Counted from the stretch's first letter, positions 1 through 8,552 are shown. The stretch is DNA of 64,000 nucleotides from Dehalococcoidia bacterium (GCA_012959765.1 DUCO01000015.1:1-64000), one strand, 5' to 3'. Program-made: numbers and translations. Notes: generated by a model not told the origin, from the sequence alone.

Positions 1-115
1 ACCGGCCGCCAGCACCGGAGACAATAAGGCTGAAACAAGCCGTCCGACTAACATAACGAGTGGTACAGGTTATGGGGCAGGTCAGTTTCGTACCCAGTAG
101 TACAGCAGCATCCGC

Positions 116-138
116 TAGGTACCACATTAGGTACCACA
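116..138. repeat. Tandem 11-bp direct repeat TAGGTACCACA
   Basis: TAGGTACCACA occurs at 116-126 and again at 128-138, one base apart. It lies between the window edge and the 3' end of tRNA-Ala. I see no convincing gene in bases 1-226. A short direct repeat beside a tRNA 3' end could be a recombinase or attachment-site remnant, but no integrase is visible, so this is only a description. Confidence 0.5.
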
Positions 139-180
139 CCCTTACCAGATTTCATGGGGTTTTACGGGGGTTTAAAGAAC

Positions 181-207
181 ATCGGGAGGGAATAAAACCC
201 TCCCGAT
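181..207 (-). terminator. Hairpin terminator downstream of tRNA-Ala
   Basis: A perfect 10-bp inverted repeat ATCGGGAGGG / CCCTCCCGAT with a 7-nt A-rich loop lies 20 nt beyond the 3' end of tRNA-Ala. In the tRNA direction it is followed by GTTCTTTAAA, a weak U tract. Confidence 0.6.
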
Positions 208-226
208 GCTCAGTTCAATTTCAGTT

Positions 227-302
227 TGGTGGAGCTTGCGAGACTCGAACTCGCTACCTCCTGCTTGCAAAGCAGGCGCTCTCCCAGTTGAGCTAAAGCC
301 CC
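227..302 (-). tRNA. tRNA-Ala (anticodon TGC)
   Basis: The minus strand folds as a 76-nt cloverleaf with 3' CCA encoded. The acceptor stem GGGGCTT pairs with AAGCTCC and includes G3:U70, the alanine identity pair. The anticodon loop CTTTGCAAG gives UGC, and the T arm has GTTCGAGTC. A strong hairpin follows at 181-207. It appears to be a single-gene transcription unit. Confidence 0.97.
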
Positions 303-420
303 AAACCGGCTAACTATTGTAAGACCATAATCCCAAAATTAGTGAGAGCTAACCACATAATTTCGCAACATCTCAAACATCAACCGAAGTAAACCTCTCT
401 TACACCCAATTAAATGAGAT

Positions 421-867
421 CTAGCCAGCTGCCTCCAGCTTGTTCGTACCGCCCAACGTCTCAGCAAGCTCATCACCCGGGTTAAACAAAGCACAACTAT
501 CGATCGACAAACAACCACAACCAATACAACCCGACAAATCATCACGAATCTTCGTCAACCGAGCAATCCGAGCCTCAAGCTCACTCTCCCACGCCCTCGA
601 CAACTGCTCCCAATCCCGCCTGTTCGGTGCCCTGCCCGTAGGCAACCCACCAAGCGCCTCGCCAATCGACTCCAGCGAAATCCCGGCGCGCTGAGCAGCC
701 TTAATCACCGCCACCCTGCGTACAACCGACCGCTGAAACCTGCGCTGATTACCAGCCGATCGCTCCGACATAATCAACCCAATACTCTCGTAAAAACGCA
801 AAGCCGAAGTCGCCACACCTGTGCGTTCCGACATTTCACCAATCGTCAGTACCGGAGATGTCTTCAT
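421..867 (-). CDS. soxR: Redox-sensitive MerR-family activator SoxR
   Basis: This 148-residue protein has an N-terminal MerR winged helix (LTIGEMSERTGVATSALRFY, residues 7-26), a dimerization helix, and a C-terminal [2Fe-2S] ligand set C114, C117, C119, C125 with the exact CxxCxCxxxxxC spacing of SoxR. It acts in the cytoplasm as a redox switch that distorts DNA when its cluster is oxidised. It is divergent from an MFS transporter, and an 18-bp SoxR-like box lies 33 bp upstream of its ATG. In non-enteric bacteria SoxR usually controls transporters and redox enzymes for redox-cycling compounds rather than SoxS, so the neighbouring MFS gene is the likely target (inference). Confidence 0.93.
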   Translation of the reverse strand: MKTSPVLTIGEMSERTGVATSALRFYESIGLIMSERSAGNQRRFQRSVVRRVAVIKAAQRAGISLESIGEALGGLPTGRAPNRRDWEQLSRAWESELEARIARLTKIRDDLSGCIGCGCLSIDSCALFNPGDELAETLGGTNKLEAAG

Positions 868-896
868 AATCCACTTGCCTCGCCACTCACGCTAAT

Positions 897-927
897 TTGA
901 CTTCAAGTTAACTTAAACTAGTAGCCT
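897..927 (+). promoter_or_regulatory. SoxR box inside a long-spacer promoter for the MFS gene
   Basis: Bases 901-918 (CTTCAAGTTAACTTAAAC) match the canonical SoxR operator CCTCAAGTTAACTTGAGG at 14 of 18 positions, with a perfect AAGTTAACTT palindrome at 905-914. On the + strand it sits between a -35-like TTGACT (897-902) and a weak -10-like TAGCCT (922-927). The 19-bp spacing is what MerR-family activators remodel. The start of the MFS gene is 48 bp downstream. The box is clear; the exact -10 is an inference. Confidence 0.8.
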
Positions 928-974
928 ACCGTCAGCACAAGAAACACGCAACGATCCCCATCGTCCAAAAATAA

Positions 975-2462
975 ATGCCGACCCCCCCGAGCGACGCAAA
1001 CTCAAACAGCGAAACTGATCTACGAGATCAGCATTCAAACACGCCATCCGAACATGACGAAGACGATTTCGACGACGAACCAACCAACCCGGTCTCACGA
1101 TTCATCGACGACTATTTCGACAAAACCCGCCAGTTCAGCCGAAACGCAAACCTTTACGTAATCCACGTAATCGGCATGGACATGATCCACGGATCGTTCA
1201 ACGTTCTGCTCAACCTCTACCTACTCGCCGTCGGCTACGACATAGCCTTCATCGGCACCCGGCTCATGGTCGGCTTCATCGCCCGCGCAGCAACCGCACT
1301 ACCAGCCGGACTCATCTCCGACCGAATCGGCAGAAAAGCATCGTTCATTCTTGGCGATGGCATAGGCGCAATAATCGGCCTGATAGTCATCAACTCGTCC
1401 AGCGAAACGATGCTCCTCGTAACCCCCATATTCGCCTCGTTCTTCGGCAACATGCACCACACCGCCGAACCCGCCTTCATGGCCGAAAACAGCAAACCAT
1501 CCGAACGAGTTCACCTCTTCGCAGTAGCCGGCAGCTTCCGAACCTTCTCAGCAATGATGGGCGCACTTATCGCCGGAACAGTTCCCGCACTCTTCGCCGA
1601 TGAACTCGGAATCGTCACCGCCTACCGATACGCCGTCTACGGCGGACTCGGCCTCTGGTTCCTCTCGCTCATCCCCGCCCTCATGCTCCGATCCCATGAA
1701 GCAGAAGAGCGACCCGAACTGGAATTCAAAGCCGATCCAAAAGCGCAACGCGTCAGCCTCATCGGCAAGTTCAGACCGGGCGAACTCTTCTCAGGCATCA
1801 CCCACTGGCGCAGAATTTTCTACTTCGTCTTAACGAGTGCCTTTATCTCGGCCGGATTCGCCGCGATCGCGCCAATGTTCAACGTTGTATTCCACTCCGA
1901 ACACGGCCACATCCACGCCAGCGAAGGCCAGGTCGGAATCGTCTTCGCATCAGCTGAAATGACCCTCGCAGTAGCAACCATCTTCGTTCCACTCCTCGCA
2001 GCAAGAATGCTGAAAGTCGACGCCATAGTCCTGACCCGACTCCTCTCAATCCCGTTCGTCCTGGCGATGGCTCTTCTGCCGTTCTTGTTCAACGAAGGCA
2101 TGCTCTTACTGGTCCTCTCCGGAGCTGTCTACGTCGGCCGAGTCGGCATCTTCCGACTCACCTCACCACTCGACAACGCCTTCAACATGGGAGTACTCGA
2201 CGCCAAAGAACGCGCCACCAATACAGGCCTTGAAATGGCCGTTGGAGGAGCCGTATCAGCGATCGCAATCTACTTCGGATCCCGAATGCTCGATAACGGT
2301 GACTTCACCACACCGTTCTTCATCATGGCATCAGGCATCGCAATATCCAGCATCATCTACTGGAAAGTATTCCGCCCCCTGGAAATCTCCGAATCCAAAC
2401 TCCCAATTCCTGAACCCGACTCCGACCAAGACCAAGATCCCCAGCCAGCCCTGGCCGATTAA
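975..2462 (+). CDS. MFS transporter, probable SoxR-controlled exporter
   Basis: This 495-residue polytopic membrane protein starts with a hydrophilic acidic segment (residues 1-55, rich in D/E), followed by about 12 hydrophobic segments. The MFS motif A is visible as GLISDRIGRK at about 112-121, between predicted helices 2 and 3. The C-terminus is acidic and proline-rich. Its substrate is unknown. Its position divergent from soxR with the operator between them suggests efflux of a redox-active compound (inference). The acidic N-terminal extension is longer than in typical MFS proteins. Confidence 0.85.
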   Translation: MPTPPSDANSNSETDLRDQHSNTPSEHDEDDFDDEPTNPVSRFIDDYFDKTRQFSRNANLYVIHVIGMDMIHGSFNVLLNLYLLAVGYDIAFIGTRLMVGFIARAATALPAGLISDRIGRKASFILGDGIGAIIGLIVINSSSETMLLVTPIFASFFGNMHHTAEPAFMAENSKPSERVHLFAVAGSFRTFSAMMGALIAGTVPALFADELGIVTAYRYAVYGGLGLWFLSLIPALMLRSHEAEERPELEFKADPKAQRVSLIGKFRPGELFSGITHWRRIFYFVLTSAFISAGFAAIAPMFNVVFHSEHGHIHASEGQVGIVFASAEMTLAVATIFVPLLAARMLKVDAIVLTRLLSIPFVLAMALLPFLFNEGMLLLVLSGAVYVGRVGIFRLTSPLDNAFNMGVLDAKERATNTGLEMAVGGAVSAIAIYFGSRMLDNGDFTTPFFIMASGIAISSIIYWKVFRPLEISESKLPIPEPDSDQDQDPQPALAD

Positions 2463-2854
2463 TCTCAACGAAGTACAACCCCCTCTCCCGGCGGGAGAGG
2501 GCTGGGGTGAGGGAAAAGCGACCACCTCACAATCCAGCCAACACCCGAGTGGCAAGAAAAAGTGGCAATGCCACCACAGTCATCCTGAACTTGATTCAGG
2601 ACCTCGCACGCCGCCAACTACCGTCCAACCTCTCCACTGTCATCCTGATGAAAATCAGGATCTGTACCATCGCGCCCACTACGTCACTCACCAGCCAACA
2701 CTCCGCTGGCAAGAAAAAGTGGCCTCGCCACCCCCGTACCTCCCCAAAAAGTCGTAAAGTGCACCCGCGCTCCACAGAAGCAACCCAACCCGAAGCATCA
2801 GCGTCACAACCCAGCCAACACCCCCCGATCTCTCAGAAAGCGTGGCTAGCCACT
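2463..2854 (+). repeat. Intergenic cluster of dispersed repeats (modules A, C, B, B, C, C)
   Basis: This gap holds no gene. Module A (CTCTCCC / GGGAGAGGG plus CTGGGGTGAGGG) is at 2478-2518. Module C hairpins (GTGGC-loop-GCCAC after GCAAGAAAAA) are at 2532-2574 and 2692-2731, with a degenerate copy at 2811-2853. Module B hairpins (ATCCTGAA...TTCAGGA and ATCCTGAT-GAAA-ATCAGGAT) are at 2579-2603 and 2639-2665. All lie in the + orientation. The last C copy ends one base before the next start codon. Confidence 0.9.
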
Positions 2855-3961
2855 TTGAAAATCACTGATATCACCACCACCCCACTCAAAACCGGAAAAT
2901 CCCTCGTCCGGATCCAAACCGACGCCGGAGTCGAAGGCTGGGCTGAAGGCCCCGGAGTAAACAAAATCGTTCCCGGCAGAACTGCCTCCGTATTCGAGGC
3001 CTACCTCGAAAGCATCATCAAACCTACCCTCATAGGCGAAAACCCACTCGACATCGACCGACATTGGGAGACCCTCGCTCAGGGCAAAGAAGACCGCCTC
3101 TACAAGCTCCCAGCCAACATCGTAGGCATCATCGACGTCGCACTCTGGGATCTTCTCGGCAAGGAAACCGGCAAACCCGTATACACCCTCATGGGCGGCG
3201 CAGCACGAACCGTCATCCCGCTCTACTGGAGCACCGGATCCGGCTGGAAATTCACCCCACAGGAAATGCTCGACATCGTCACCGTTGGGCACGACATGGG
3301 ATTCGAAGCCTTCAAAATCCGCATGGACTGGAAAGGCTGGCGACAAGACGCCAACCCAACCAAAGACTTCGCAATGTTCAAACTCGTAAGAGAGTTCCTT
3401 TCCGACGGCCAGTATCTCGGCTTCGACGCCAACAACGGCTACTCGGTAAGCACCGCAATCCAGCAGGGACGTAAATTCGAAGAACTTGGCATCGACCACT
3501 TCGAAGAGCCACTCCCAAGGGAAGACCTACCCGGACTCAAGCAAGTCGCCGACGCCCTAGACGTAGCAGTATCAGCCGGTGAACAAGACGCCTACCGCTG
3601 GTGGTTCCATCACCTCGTACTGCTCGGCGACCCCGACATCCTCCAGCCCGACATCCTCAGCGCTGGCGGTCCATCTGAAGTGAAGAAAATCTTCGACCTA
3701 TCAACCATGTGGAACAAGCCAGTCATGCCCCACAGCCCGCAGGCCGGAATCAACTCCATGGCATCACTCCACACCTACGCAACCGTGCAAAACGCCGTAC
3801 GACCGCACGAGTTCTCGACAGAGTTCTCTGGCCCCCTCGACGAAGTAGCCGAGCTCTATGGTGAAGGAGTCCTGCCAAAAGCAGGCAACATGCACCTATC
3901 CGACCGCCCCGGCCTCGGTATCGAACTAAACGAAGCAGCAGTAGCAAAATTAACGCTTTAG
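2855..3961 (+). CDS. Enolase-superfamily (mandelate racemase/muconate lactonizing type) enzyme
   Basis: This cytoplasmic Mg-dependent enzyme abstracts a proton alpha to a carboxylate. Family features in the 368-residue product are K154 in the FKIR motif, metal ligands D191 (FDANNGY), E217 (FEEPLPR) and E243 (AGEQD), and the D266 / H293 pair (QPDILSAGG; MPHSPQ) of the MR subgroup. I chose the TTG at 2855 because the translation then begins MKITDI, as in paralogues; no ATG is suitably placed. There is no Shine-Dalgarno: a repeat hairpin (2842-2853) abuts the start. Substrate is unknown; an acid-sugar dehydratase or racemase is likely. Confidence 0.88.
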   Translation: MKITDITTTPLKTGKSLVRIQTDAGVEGWAEGPGVNKIVPGRTASVFEAYLESIIKPTLIGENPLDIDRHWETLAQGKEDRLYKLPANIVGIIDVALWDLLGKETGKPVYTLMGGAARTVIPLYWSTGSGWKFTPQEMLDIVTVGHDMGFEAFKIRMDWKGWRQDANPTKDFAMFKLVREFLSDGQYLGFDANNGYSVSTAIQQGRKFEELGIDHFEEPLPREDLPGLKQVADALDVAVSAGEQDAYRWWFHHLVLLGDPDILQPDILSAGGPSEVKKIFDLSTMWNKPVMPHSPQAGINSMASLHTYATVQNAVRPHEFSTEFSGPLDEVAELYGEGVLPKAGNMHLSDRPGLGIELNEAAVAKLTL

Positions 3962-3983
3962 GGAAGACTTGCCCGAACCAAAA

Positions 3984-4153
3984 CCCCCTCTCCCCTAGGG
4001 AGAGGGCTGGGGTAAGGGAGAAAGCTGCTCTTTAGTGAACCACTCCTCATCAGCAAACTGTCATCCTGAACTTGATTCAGGACCCATCCCAAACCACCAA
4101 CCACCCCACAATCCAGCCAACACCCAAGTGGCAAGAAAAGGTGGCCTAGCCAC
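3984..4153 (+). repeat. Repeat block A-B-C between two plus-strand genes
   Basis: Module A is at 3984-4022. Module B (ATCCTGAA-CTTGA-TTCAGGA) is at 4060-4084. Module C runs from CAGCCAACACC to the hairpin GTGGCCTAGCCAC (4141-4153), which ends 12 nt before the next ATG. Order and orientation match the other blocks. Confidence 0.88.
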
Positions 4154-4165
4154 CCACAACACTCC

Positions 4166-4933
4166 ATGCTCTGGGACCCCACCCAATACCTAAAATTCGC
4201 CGATCACCGCCTACGCCCCGCGCTAGACCTGCTCAACAGCGTCAACCTCAACGACCCAGCAACCATCTACGACCTCGGAGCCGGAACCGGCAACGTCACC
4301 GAACTGCTTGCCAGCCGATGGCCAAACGCGCGAATCATCGGCGTCGACTCATCAGAAGAAATGCTCAAAGAAGCAGCACAAAAAGCAGCGAACATCGAAT
4401 GGGAAGTCGGGGGTATCGGCAATTGGCAACCCAATGGGCGAGCCGACCTCATCTTCTCCAACGCAGCACTCCACTGGGAACCCAACCACACCAAACTCTT
4501 CGTCCGCCTAATGGCATCACTGAAACCCGGCGGCGCTCTCGCCGTTCAAATGCCCCGTAATTTCGACGCCCTATCGCACACCTCAATCTCCGAAGCTGCA
4601 CTAAGCGGACCATGGCGCGACAAACTCGAACCACTACTCCGACCCGCCCCCGTAGAACCACCACCGTTCTACATCTCAACCCTCTCGCCGCTCGCCGAGA
4701 GCCTCGACGTCTGGGAAACCGAATATCAGCAAATCCTAACCGGCGAAAACCCCGTCAAAGAATGGACAAAAGGAACCTGGCTCCGTCCCCTGCTCAACGC
4801 CCTCGAAGAACCCCACAGATCCCAATTCGAAGCAACCTACGCCGAACTGGTCGCCAGCCACTACCCGAAACAACCCGACGGCTCAACAATCTTCCCATTC
4901 AAACGATTATTCATAATCGCCACGCGAGCATGA
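4166..4933 (+). CDS. tam: Trans-aconitate 2-methyltransferase (Tam-like)
   Basis: This 255-residue class I SAM-dependent methyltransferase has motif I DLGAGTGNV at about 36-44 and a post-I acidic residue in GVDSS. The opening WDPTQYLKFADHRLRPALDL is characteristic of Tam proteins, which methylate trans-aconitate formed spontaneously from cis-aconitate. It is a cytoplasmic enzyme. The start ATG lies 12 nt after a repeat hairpin and lacks a Shine-Dalgarno sequence. Related small-molecule methyltransferases cannot be excluded, but the N-terminal signature and length fit Tam. Confidence 0.85.
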   Translation: MLWDPTQYLKFADHRLRPALDLLNSVNLNDPATIYDLGAGTGNVTELLASRWPNARIIGVDSSEEMLKEAAQKAANIEWEVGGIGNWQPNGRADLIFSNAALHWEPNHTKLFVRLMASLKPGGALAVQMPRNFDALSHTSISEAALSGPWRDKLEPLLRPAPVEPPPFYISTLSPLAESLDVWETEYQQILTGENPVKEWTKGTWLRPLLNALEEPHRSQFEATYAELVASHYPKQPDGSTIFPFKRLFIIATRA

Positions 4934-4941
4934 GTGCTCTT

Positions 4942-5144
4942 CCCCCTCTCCCTGGGTAGAGGGTTGGGGTGAGGGAGAAGCCTTGACGCAGCAAACAACT
5001 TCCCGGCCGCGATCCACCCACCCGTCATCCTGAACTTGCCTGCACTGAGTAATGTCGAACGTGATTCAGGACCTCGCACGCAGCCAACATCCTCACAATC
5101 CAGACAATCCAGCCAACACCCAACTGGCAAGAAACCGCTCCCTA
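4942..5144 (+). repeat. Repeat block A-B-C with an interrupted B module
   Basis: Module A is at 4942-4982. Module B at 5024-5073 is split in its loop by about 25 nt (5039-5063) resembling another widespread repeat (CCTGC-CTGAG-GTCGAA type, compare 61309-61325). A C module without its hairpin ends near 5144 (CCAGCCAACACCCAACTGGC). The minus-strand ATPase gene ends just to the right. Confidence 0.8.
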
Positions 5145-6209
5145 CCCTCGCAAAGCCCCGCCATACCCCGTAGCCAGCAAGCAAGCAGCAGCCTGATTCT
5201 CAGCCAACACCCGCAACTCAGGATCAGTACCAGCGCAAGACTCGACAGCAACCGGACATCGAGGATGAAAATAACAACCTGAAGGCGGGTTAATCGGACT
5301 CGGCAAATCACCCCGCAAAATAATCCGCTCCCGCGAACGCTCATGCACCGGATTCGGAGTCGGTATCGCCGAAAGCAACGCCTGCGTATACGGATGCAAC
5401 GGACGCTCGTACAAATCCTTGGCATCCGCCGTCTCAACGATCCTGCCCAGATACATCACAGCAACCCGATCGCTAATGTGCCGCACCACAGAAAGATCGT
5501 GCGCAATAAACAAATAAGCCAGGTTGTACTGATCCTGAAGATCCTGCAGCAAGTTCAAAATCTGCGCCTGAATCGAAACATCCAGCGCCGAAACCGCCTC
5601 ATCCAGAATCAGCAGACTCGGCCTCGCAGCAATCGCCCGCGCAATACCCAACCGCTGACGCTGACCACCACTGAACTCGTTCGGATACCGCTCGGCCATA
5701 CCCGGACTCAGCCCCACCCTCGAAAGCAGCGAGGCCACCTGCTTGCGGTAATCGCTCTTCGACTCAGCCAGCCCGTGAACCTTCAACGGCTCGCCAACAA
5801 TATCTCCAGCGCGTAAACGAGGATTCAGCGACCCATAAGGGTCCTGAAACACCATGCCCATCTTTCGACGAACCGGCCGCATCCTCGAATTCGAAAGGCC
5901 AATCAACTCCTGCCCCTCGAACTTCACACTACCCTGACCCGCAGTTCGTAGCTGAATAACCGCCTTAGCAGCAGTCGTCTTACCCGAACCACTCTCACCA
6001 ACAAGCCCAAGCGTCTCGCCCGGATAAATATCGAACGAAATCCCGTCCACCGCTCGCACTCGCGCCACTTCACGCTGAACAATAAATCCGCGCTTCAAAG
6101 GAAAGTGAACACTCAAATCCCGAACACTCAGAATCGGCTCGTTCACCGAACCTCCGGTAACCTCACCAATGGCAGAACTGCCAGCAGCAACAGCAGGGGT
6201 AACAGTCAT
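5142..6209 (-). CDS. Oligopeptide ABC importer ATPase, OppF/DppF type, with C-terminal cysteines
   Basis: This is a nucleotide-binding subunit of a peptide/opine/nickel-class importer. Visible motifs are Walker A GESGSGKT (71-78), signature FSGGQRQR, Walker B LLILDEAVSALD (Ala replaces the usual Pro) and the H-loop AHD. The C-terminal oligopeptide domain has GCYFHPRC...C and a fourth Cys (AAACLL), the four-Cys set that binds an Fe-S cluster in some DppD-like proteins. The ATG at 6209 overlaps the upstream TGA (ATGA), indicating translational coupling; an in-frame GTG at 6215 is an alternative. Permeases are not adjacent. Confidence 0.93.
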   Translation of the reverse strand: MTVTPAVAAGSSAIGEVTGGSVNEPILSVRDLSVHFPLKRGFIVQREVARVRAVDGISFDIYPGETLGLVGESGSGKTTAAKAVIQLRTAGQGSVKFEGQELIGLSNSRMRPVRRKMGMVFQDPYGSLNPRLRAGDIVGEPLKVHGLAESKSDYRKQVASLLSRVGLSPGMAERYPNEFSGGQRQRLGIARAIAARPSLLILDEAVSALDVSIQAQILNLLQDLQDQYNLAYLFIAHDLSVVRHISDRVAVMYLGRIVETADAKDLYERPLHPYTQALLSAIPTPNPVHERSRERIILRGDLPSPINPPSGCYFHPRCPVAVESCAGTDPELRVLAENQAAACLLATGYGGALRG

Positions 6210-7231
6210 TTCCACACCGCCTCAACCGATTCCACCACCGTGCTCGATTCGTAACATGCCACCATCTGCCGATCGCCAACCTGCTCCAACACCGGCTCAG
6301 CAATCTCGCACTCAGCAGTCGCCCATCGGCACCGCGGCCTGAAAGCACATCCAGTAGGCAAATTAGCGGGATCGGGTATTTCACCCTCGATTGGATCAAG
6401 CCGTTCCGAAGCCGGACGATCCAGCCGAGGCACAGAGTTCAGCAAACCAATCGTGTAAGGATGACCCGGTCGCAAATAAACCTGCTCAGCGGTCCCCGAC
6501 TCTCGAATCTCCCCTGCGTACATCACATTTAGACGATCGGCGTAGCGAGCGATAATTCCAAGATTATGAGTGATGATCAAAAGTGCCGTACCAAGCTGCG
6601 AAGTCAGATTCTTCATCAACTCGAGTATCTGCGCCTGAATCGTCACGTCGAGCGCAGTCGTAGCCTCATCAGCAATCAGCAGCTTCGGCTCGCAACTCAA
6701 AGCAATGGCAATCATCACCCTCTGGCGCTGACCACCACTCAACTGGTGCGGATGATCGCTCAGCCGTTGCCTGGAATCGGCAATTCCCACCATTTCCAGC
6801 AGCTCAGCGGCCCGTTTCTCAGCCGCACCACGCCCAAGGCCCAAATGCTCCTCAAGCGGCTCGGTTATCTGCCTGCCAATAGTCAGCACCGGGTTCAGTG
6901 ACGACATCGGCTCCTGAAATATCATCCCAATGCCCGCACCACGAACGCCCTGCATCTCCTTATTGGAAACACTCAGCAGGTCGACGCCCTCGAAAATCAC
7001 CTCGCCGTCTTCGATAACGCCGGGTGGGTTCGGCACCAATCGCATGATCGAAAGAGCGCTCACACTCTTACCGCAACCGCTCTCGCCAACCAAACCCAGC
7101 GTCTCGCCATGGTTCACATCGAAAGAAACGCCGGCAACGGCAGTAATTTTGCCATCGGGCGTGTTGAACGAAGTACGAAGATTCCGTACTTGAAGAAGCG
7201 GGGTTGAAGTGTTCGGTGAATCGGTTGTCAT
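6206..7231 (-). CDS. Oligopeptide ABC importer ATPase, OppD/DppD type, with C-terminal cysteines
   Basis: This partner of the OppF-like gene has Walker A GESGCGKS, signature LSGGQRQR, Walker B LLIADEATTALD and H-loop THN. The C-terminal extension carries GCAFRPRC...C...C, four cysteines. The start at 7231 (MTTDSP) was chosen over the in-frame upstream start at 7288, which adds an uncharacteristic basic leader. It overlaps the downstream gene by 4 nt. The pair probably energises one of the permease pairs at 27-29 kb or 49-51 kb (inference). Confidence 0.92.
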   Translation of the reverse strand: MTTDSPNTSTPLLQVRNLRTSFNTPDGKITAVAGVSFDVNHGETLGLVGESGCGKSVSALSIMRLVPNPPGVIEDGEVIFEGVDLLSVSNKEMQGVRGAGIGMIFQEPMSSLNPVLTIGRQITEPLEEHLGLGRGAAEKRAAELLEMVGIADSRQRLSDHPHQLSGGQRQRVMIAIALSCEPKLLIADEATTALDVTIQAQILELMKNLTSQLGTALLIITHNLGIIARYADRLNVMYAGEIRESGTAEQVYLRPGHPYTIGLLNSVPRLDRPASERLDPIEGEIPDPANLPTGCAFRPRCRWATAECEIAEPVLEQVGDRQMVACYESSTVVESVEAVWK

Positions 7232-7341
7232 AAGGCTCGCTGGCGTTTCGCGCATCATCCTACAACGTGCCCGGCCTAAACCGAACATGCCTTACGAGTT
7301 ACGTAACCGAACTTAAGGCGGACTCACCACGACCCAACAAG

Positions 7342-7878
7342 CTACCTTCGGCGCCTCACAACGCGCCTTCGCCTGACAATCTTCTTCTTGCCAGTACCCG
7401 AAGTAGCTGCCGCCGCTGCACCACTGCCAGAAGCACCCACTCCAGCACTTGCCTTAAGCTCCTTCGGATAAGAACTTGAATAAGCATCGAGAATCTGCTG
7501 AACCGAGCTAATGCGAGCAGCAATCAACTGCTGCGTGCTCTTCACCATGCCCTGTCGAGCCTTCAAATTCACCGTAACAGTCTCGAGCCGCTCACGCTGA
7601 TACCCGAAATCCTGTTCGATCTCATCAACACGGGGAGCAAGCGCACTTGAACCCGGCGTACGAGCAACTGCACCACCCGACTGGCGCATTGACTGCTCAC
7701 GACCAGACAAATACACCACCTGGCGAGTTGCAGTTTCCACTTCAGAACGAAGCTTCTCAATCTCAAACAGGAAGTCATTCACCTGACGCGCCATATCGGC
7801 AACCTTATTATTAGGCTTGCCTTTCGAATCGGTCTCGCCAATTCGCTCGATAATCTCATCGATCCGAGGATCACGCAT
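7342..7878 (-). CDS. Hypothetical coiled-coil protein with a strongly basic tail
   Basis: I do not recognise a family. The 178-residue product is polar. Heptad-like leucine/valine/isoleucine stretches at about 35-65 and 85-130 suggest coiled coil. An Ala/Gly/Ser linker (about 145-162) follows, then a terminal KKKIVRRRRVVRRRR tail. There is no signal peptide or membrane segment. The tail suggests binding to nucleic acid or another polyanion (inference only). It lies 110 bp upstream of the first ATPase pair, in the same direction. Confidence 0.7.
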   Translation of the reverse strand: MRDPRIDEIIERIGETDSKGKPNNKVADMARQVNDFLFEIEKLRSEVETATRQVVYLSGREQSMRQSGGAVARTPGSSALAPRVDEIEQDFGYQRERLETVTVNLKARQGMVKSTQQLIAARISSVQQILDAYSSSYPKELKASAGVGASGSGAAAAATSGTGKKKIVRRRRVVRRRR

Positions 7879-8224
7879 TATTGTCGGTTTCCAACTGGTT
7901 CGAACTCAGGTATCTCTGGTGCCAGAACAGGTATAACGCCCATTCCACTATTCGACAATGTCACGTCAGAGGCTCACTCGGCTACGAGAAACACCCCATT
8001 TCGAATGTTGGTATGCACAGTCCCGTTCATGGCAAATTGAATACATCAACAACAATATCGGCAGTAAATCTCTCAGTCGGATCAACTCCCGTTCAAATCC
8101 TAGGACCATAGAACTACTTTCAACCCGGAACGTCAGCGTCAAATTACGTCAACCTTGAATGAATGAGTGATTCCAGGAACAACCACCCAATTCATTCCAC
8201 ACCGGGCCACCTAACCACACCCAC
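7879..8224. other. Intergenic region without recognised gene
   Basis: About 345 bases upstream of the coiled-coil gene. The short open frames here lack ribosome sites and family character. I found no tRNA, riboswitch or strong promoter motif. It presumably contains the promoter of the minus-strand gene. Confidence 0.5.
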
Positions 8225-8417
8225 TGTCATCCCAATCTAGAATCGGGATCTCCGCCAACCACAAACTTCCTTACAATCCAGCCAACACCCAAGTGGCTAG
8301 AAAAAGTGGCAATGCCACCAACTGTCATCCTGAACTTGATTCAGGATCTACGCCATACCGCAAACTTCCTCACAATCCAGCCAATACCTAAGTGGCTAGA
8401 AATAGTGACCTAGTCAC
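8225..8417 (+). repeat. Double B-C repeat block
   Basis: A variant B (ATCCC...GGGAT arms, 8225-8251) is followed by C with hairpin GTGGCAATGCCAC (8306-8318). A second B (ATCCTGAA-CTTGA-TTCAGGAT, 8323-8347) is followed by C with hairpin GTGACCTAGTCAC (8405-8417). The stem changes in the second C are compensatory. Confidence 0.88.
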
Positions 8418-8456
8418 CCCAACAGCACGAAAATCGCATATCCTAAATAGCCGTGT

Positions 8457-8530
8457 TCCCGGGTCGTTCAATGGTAGGACAGGGGCCTTTGAAGCCTCTA
8501 ATCCTGGTTCGAATCCAGGCCCGGGAGCCA
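8457..8530 (+). tRNA. tRNA-Gln (anticodon TTG)
   Basis: This is a 74-nt cloverleaf with CCA encoded. The acceptor stem TCCCGGG / CCCGGGA is perfect and begins with U1:A72, typical of tRNA-Gln. The anticodon arm GGGGC-CTTTGAA-GCCTC gives UUG, and the T arm has GTTCGAATC. A strong hairpin terminator follows at 8553-8594. Confidence 0.95.
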
Positions 8531-8552
8531 ACACACACCCAACAAGCACACA

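Noticed and set aside
60-296. Plus-strand open frame near the left edge
   Set aside because: It runs through the terminator hairpin and antisense through tRNA-Ala, has no ribosome site and resembles no family.
2846-3499. 217-codon minus-strand frame opposite the enolase-superfamily gene
   Set aside because: It is antisense to a well-supported gene; long shadow frames are expected in this C-rich strand.
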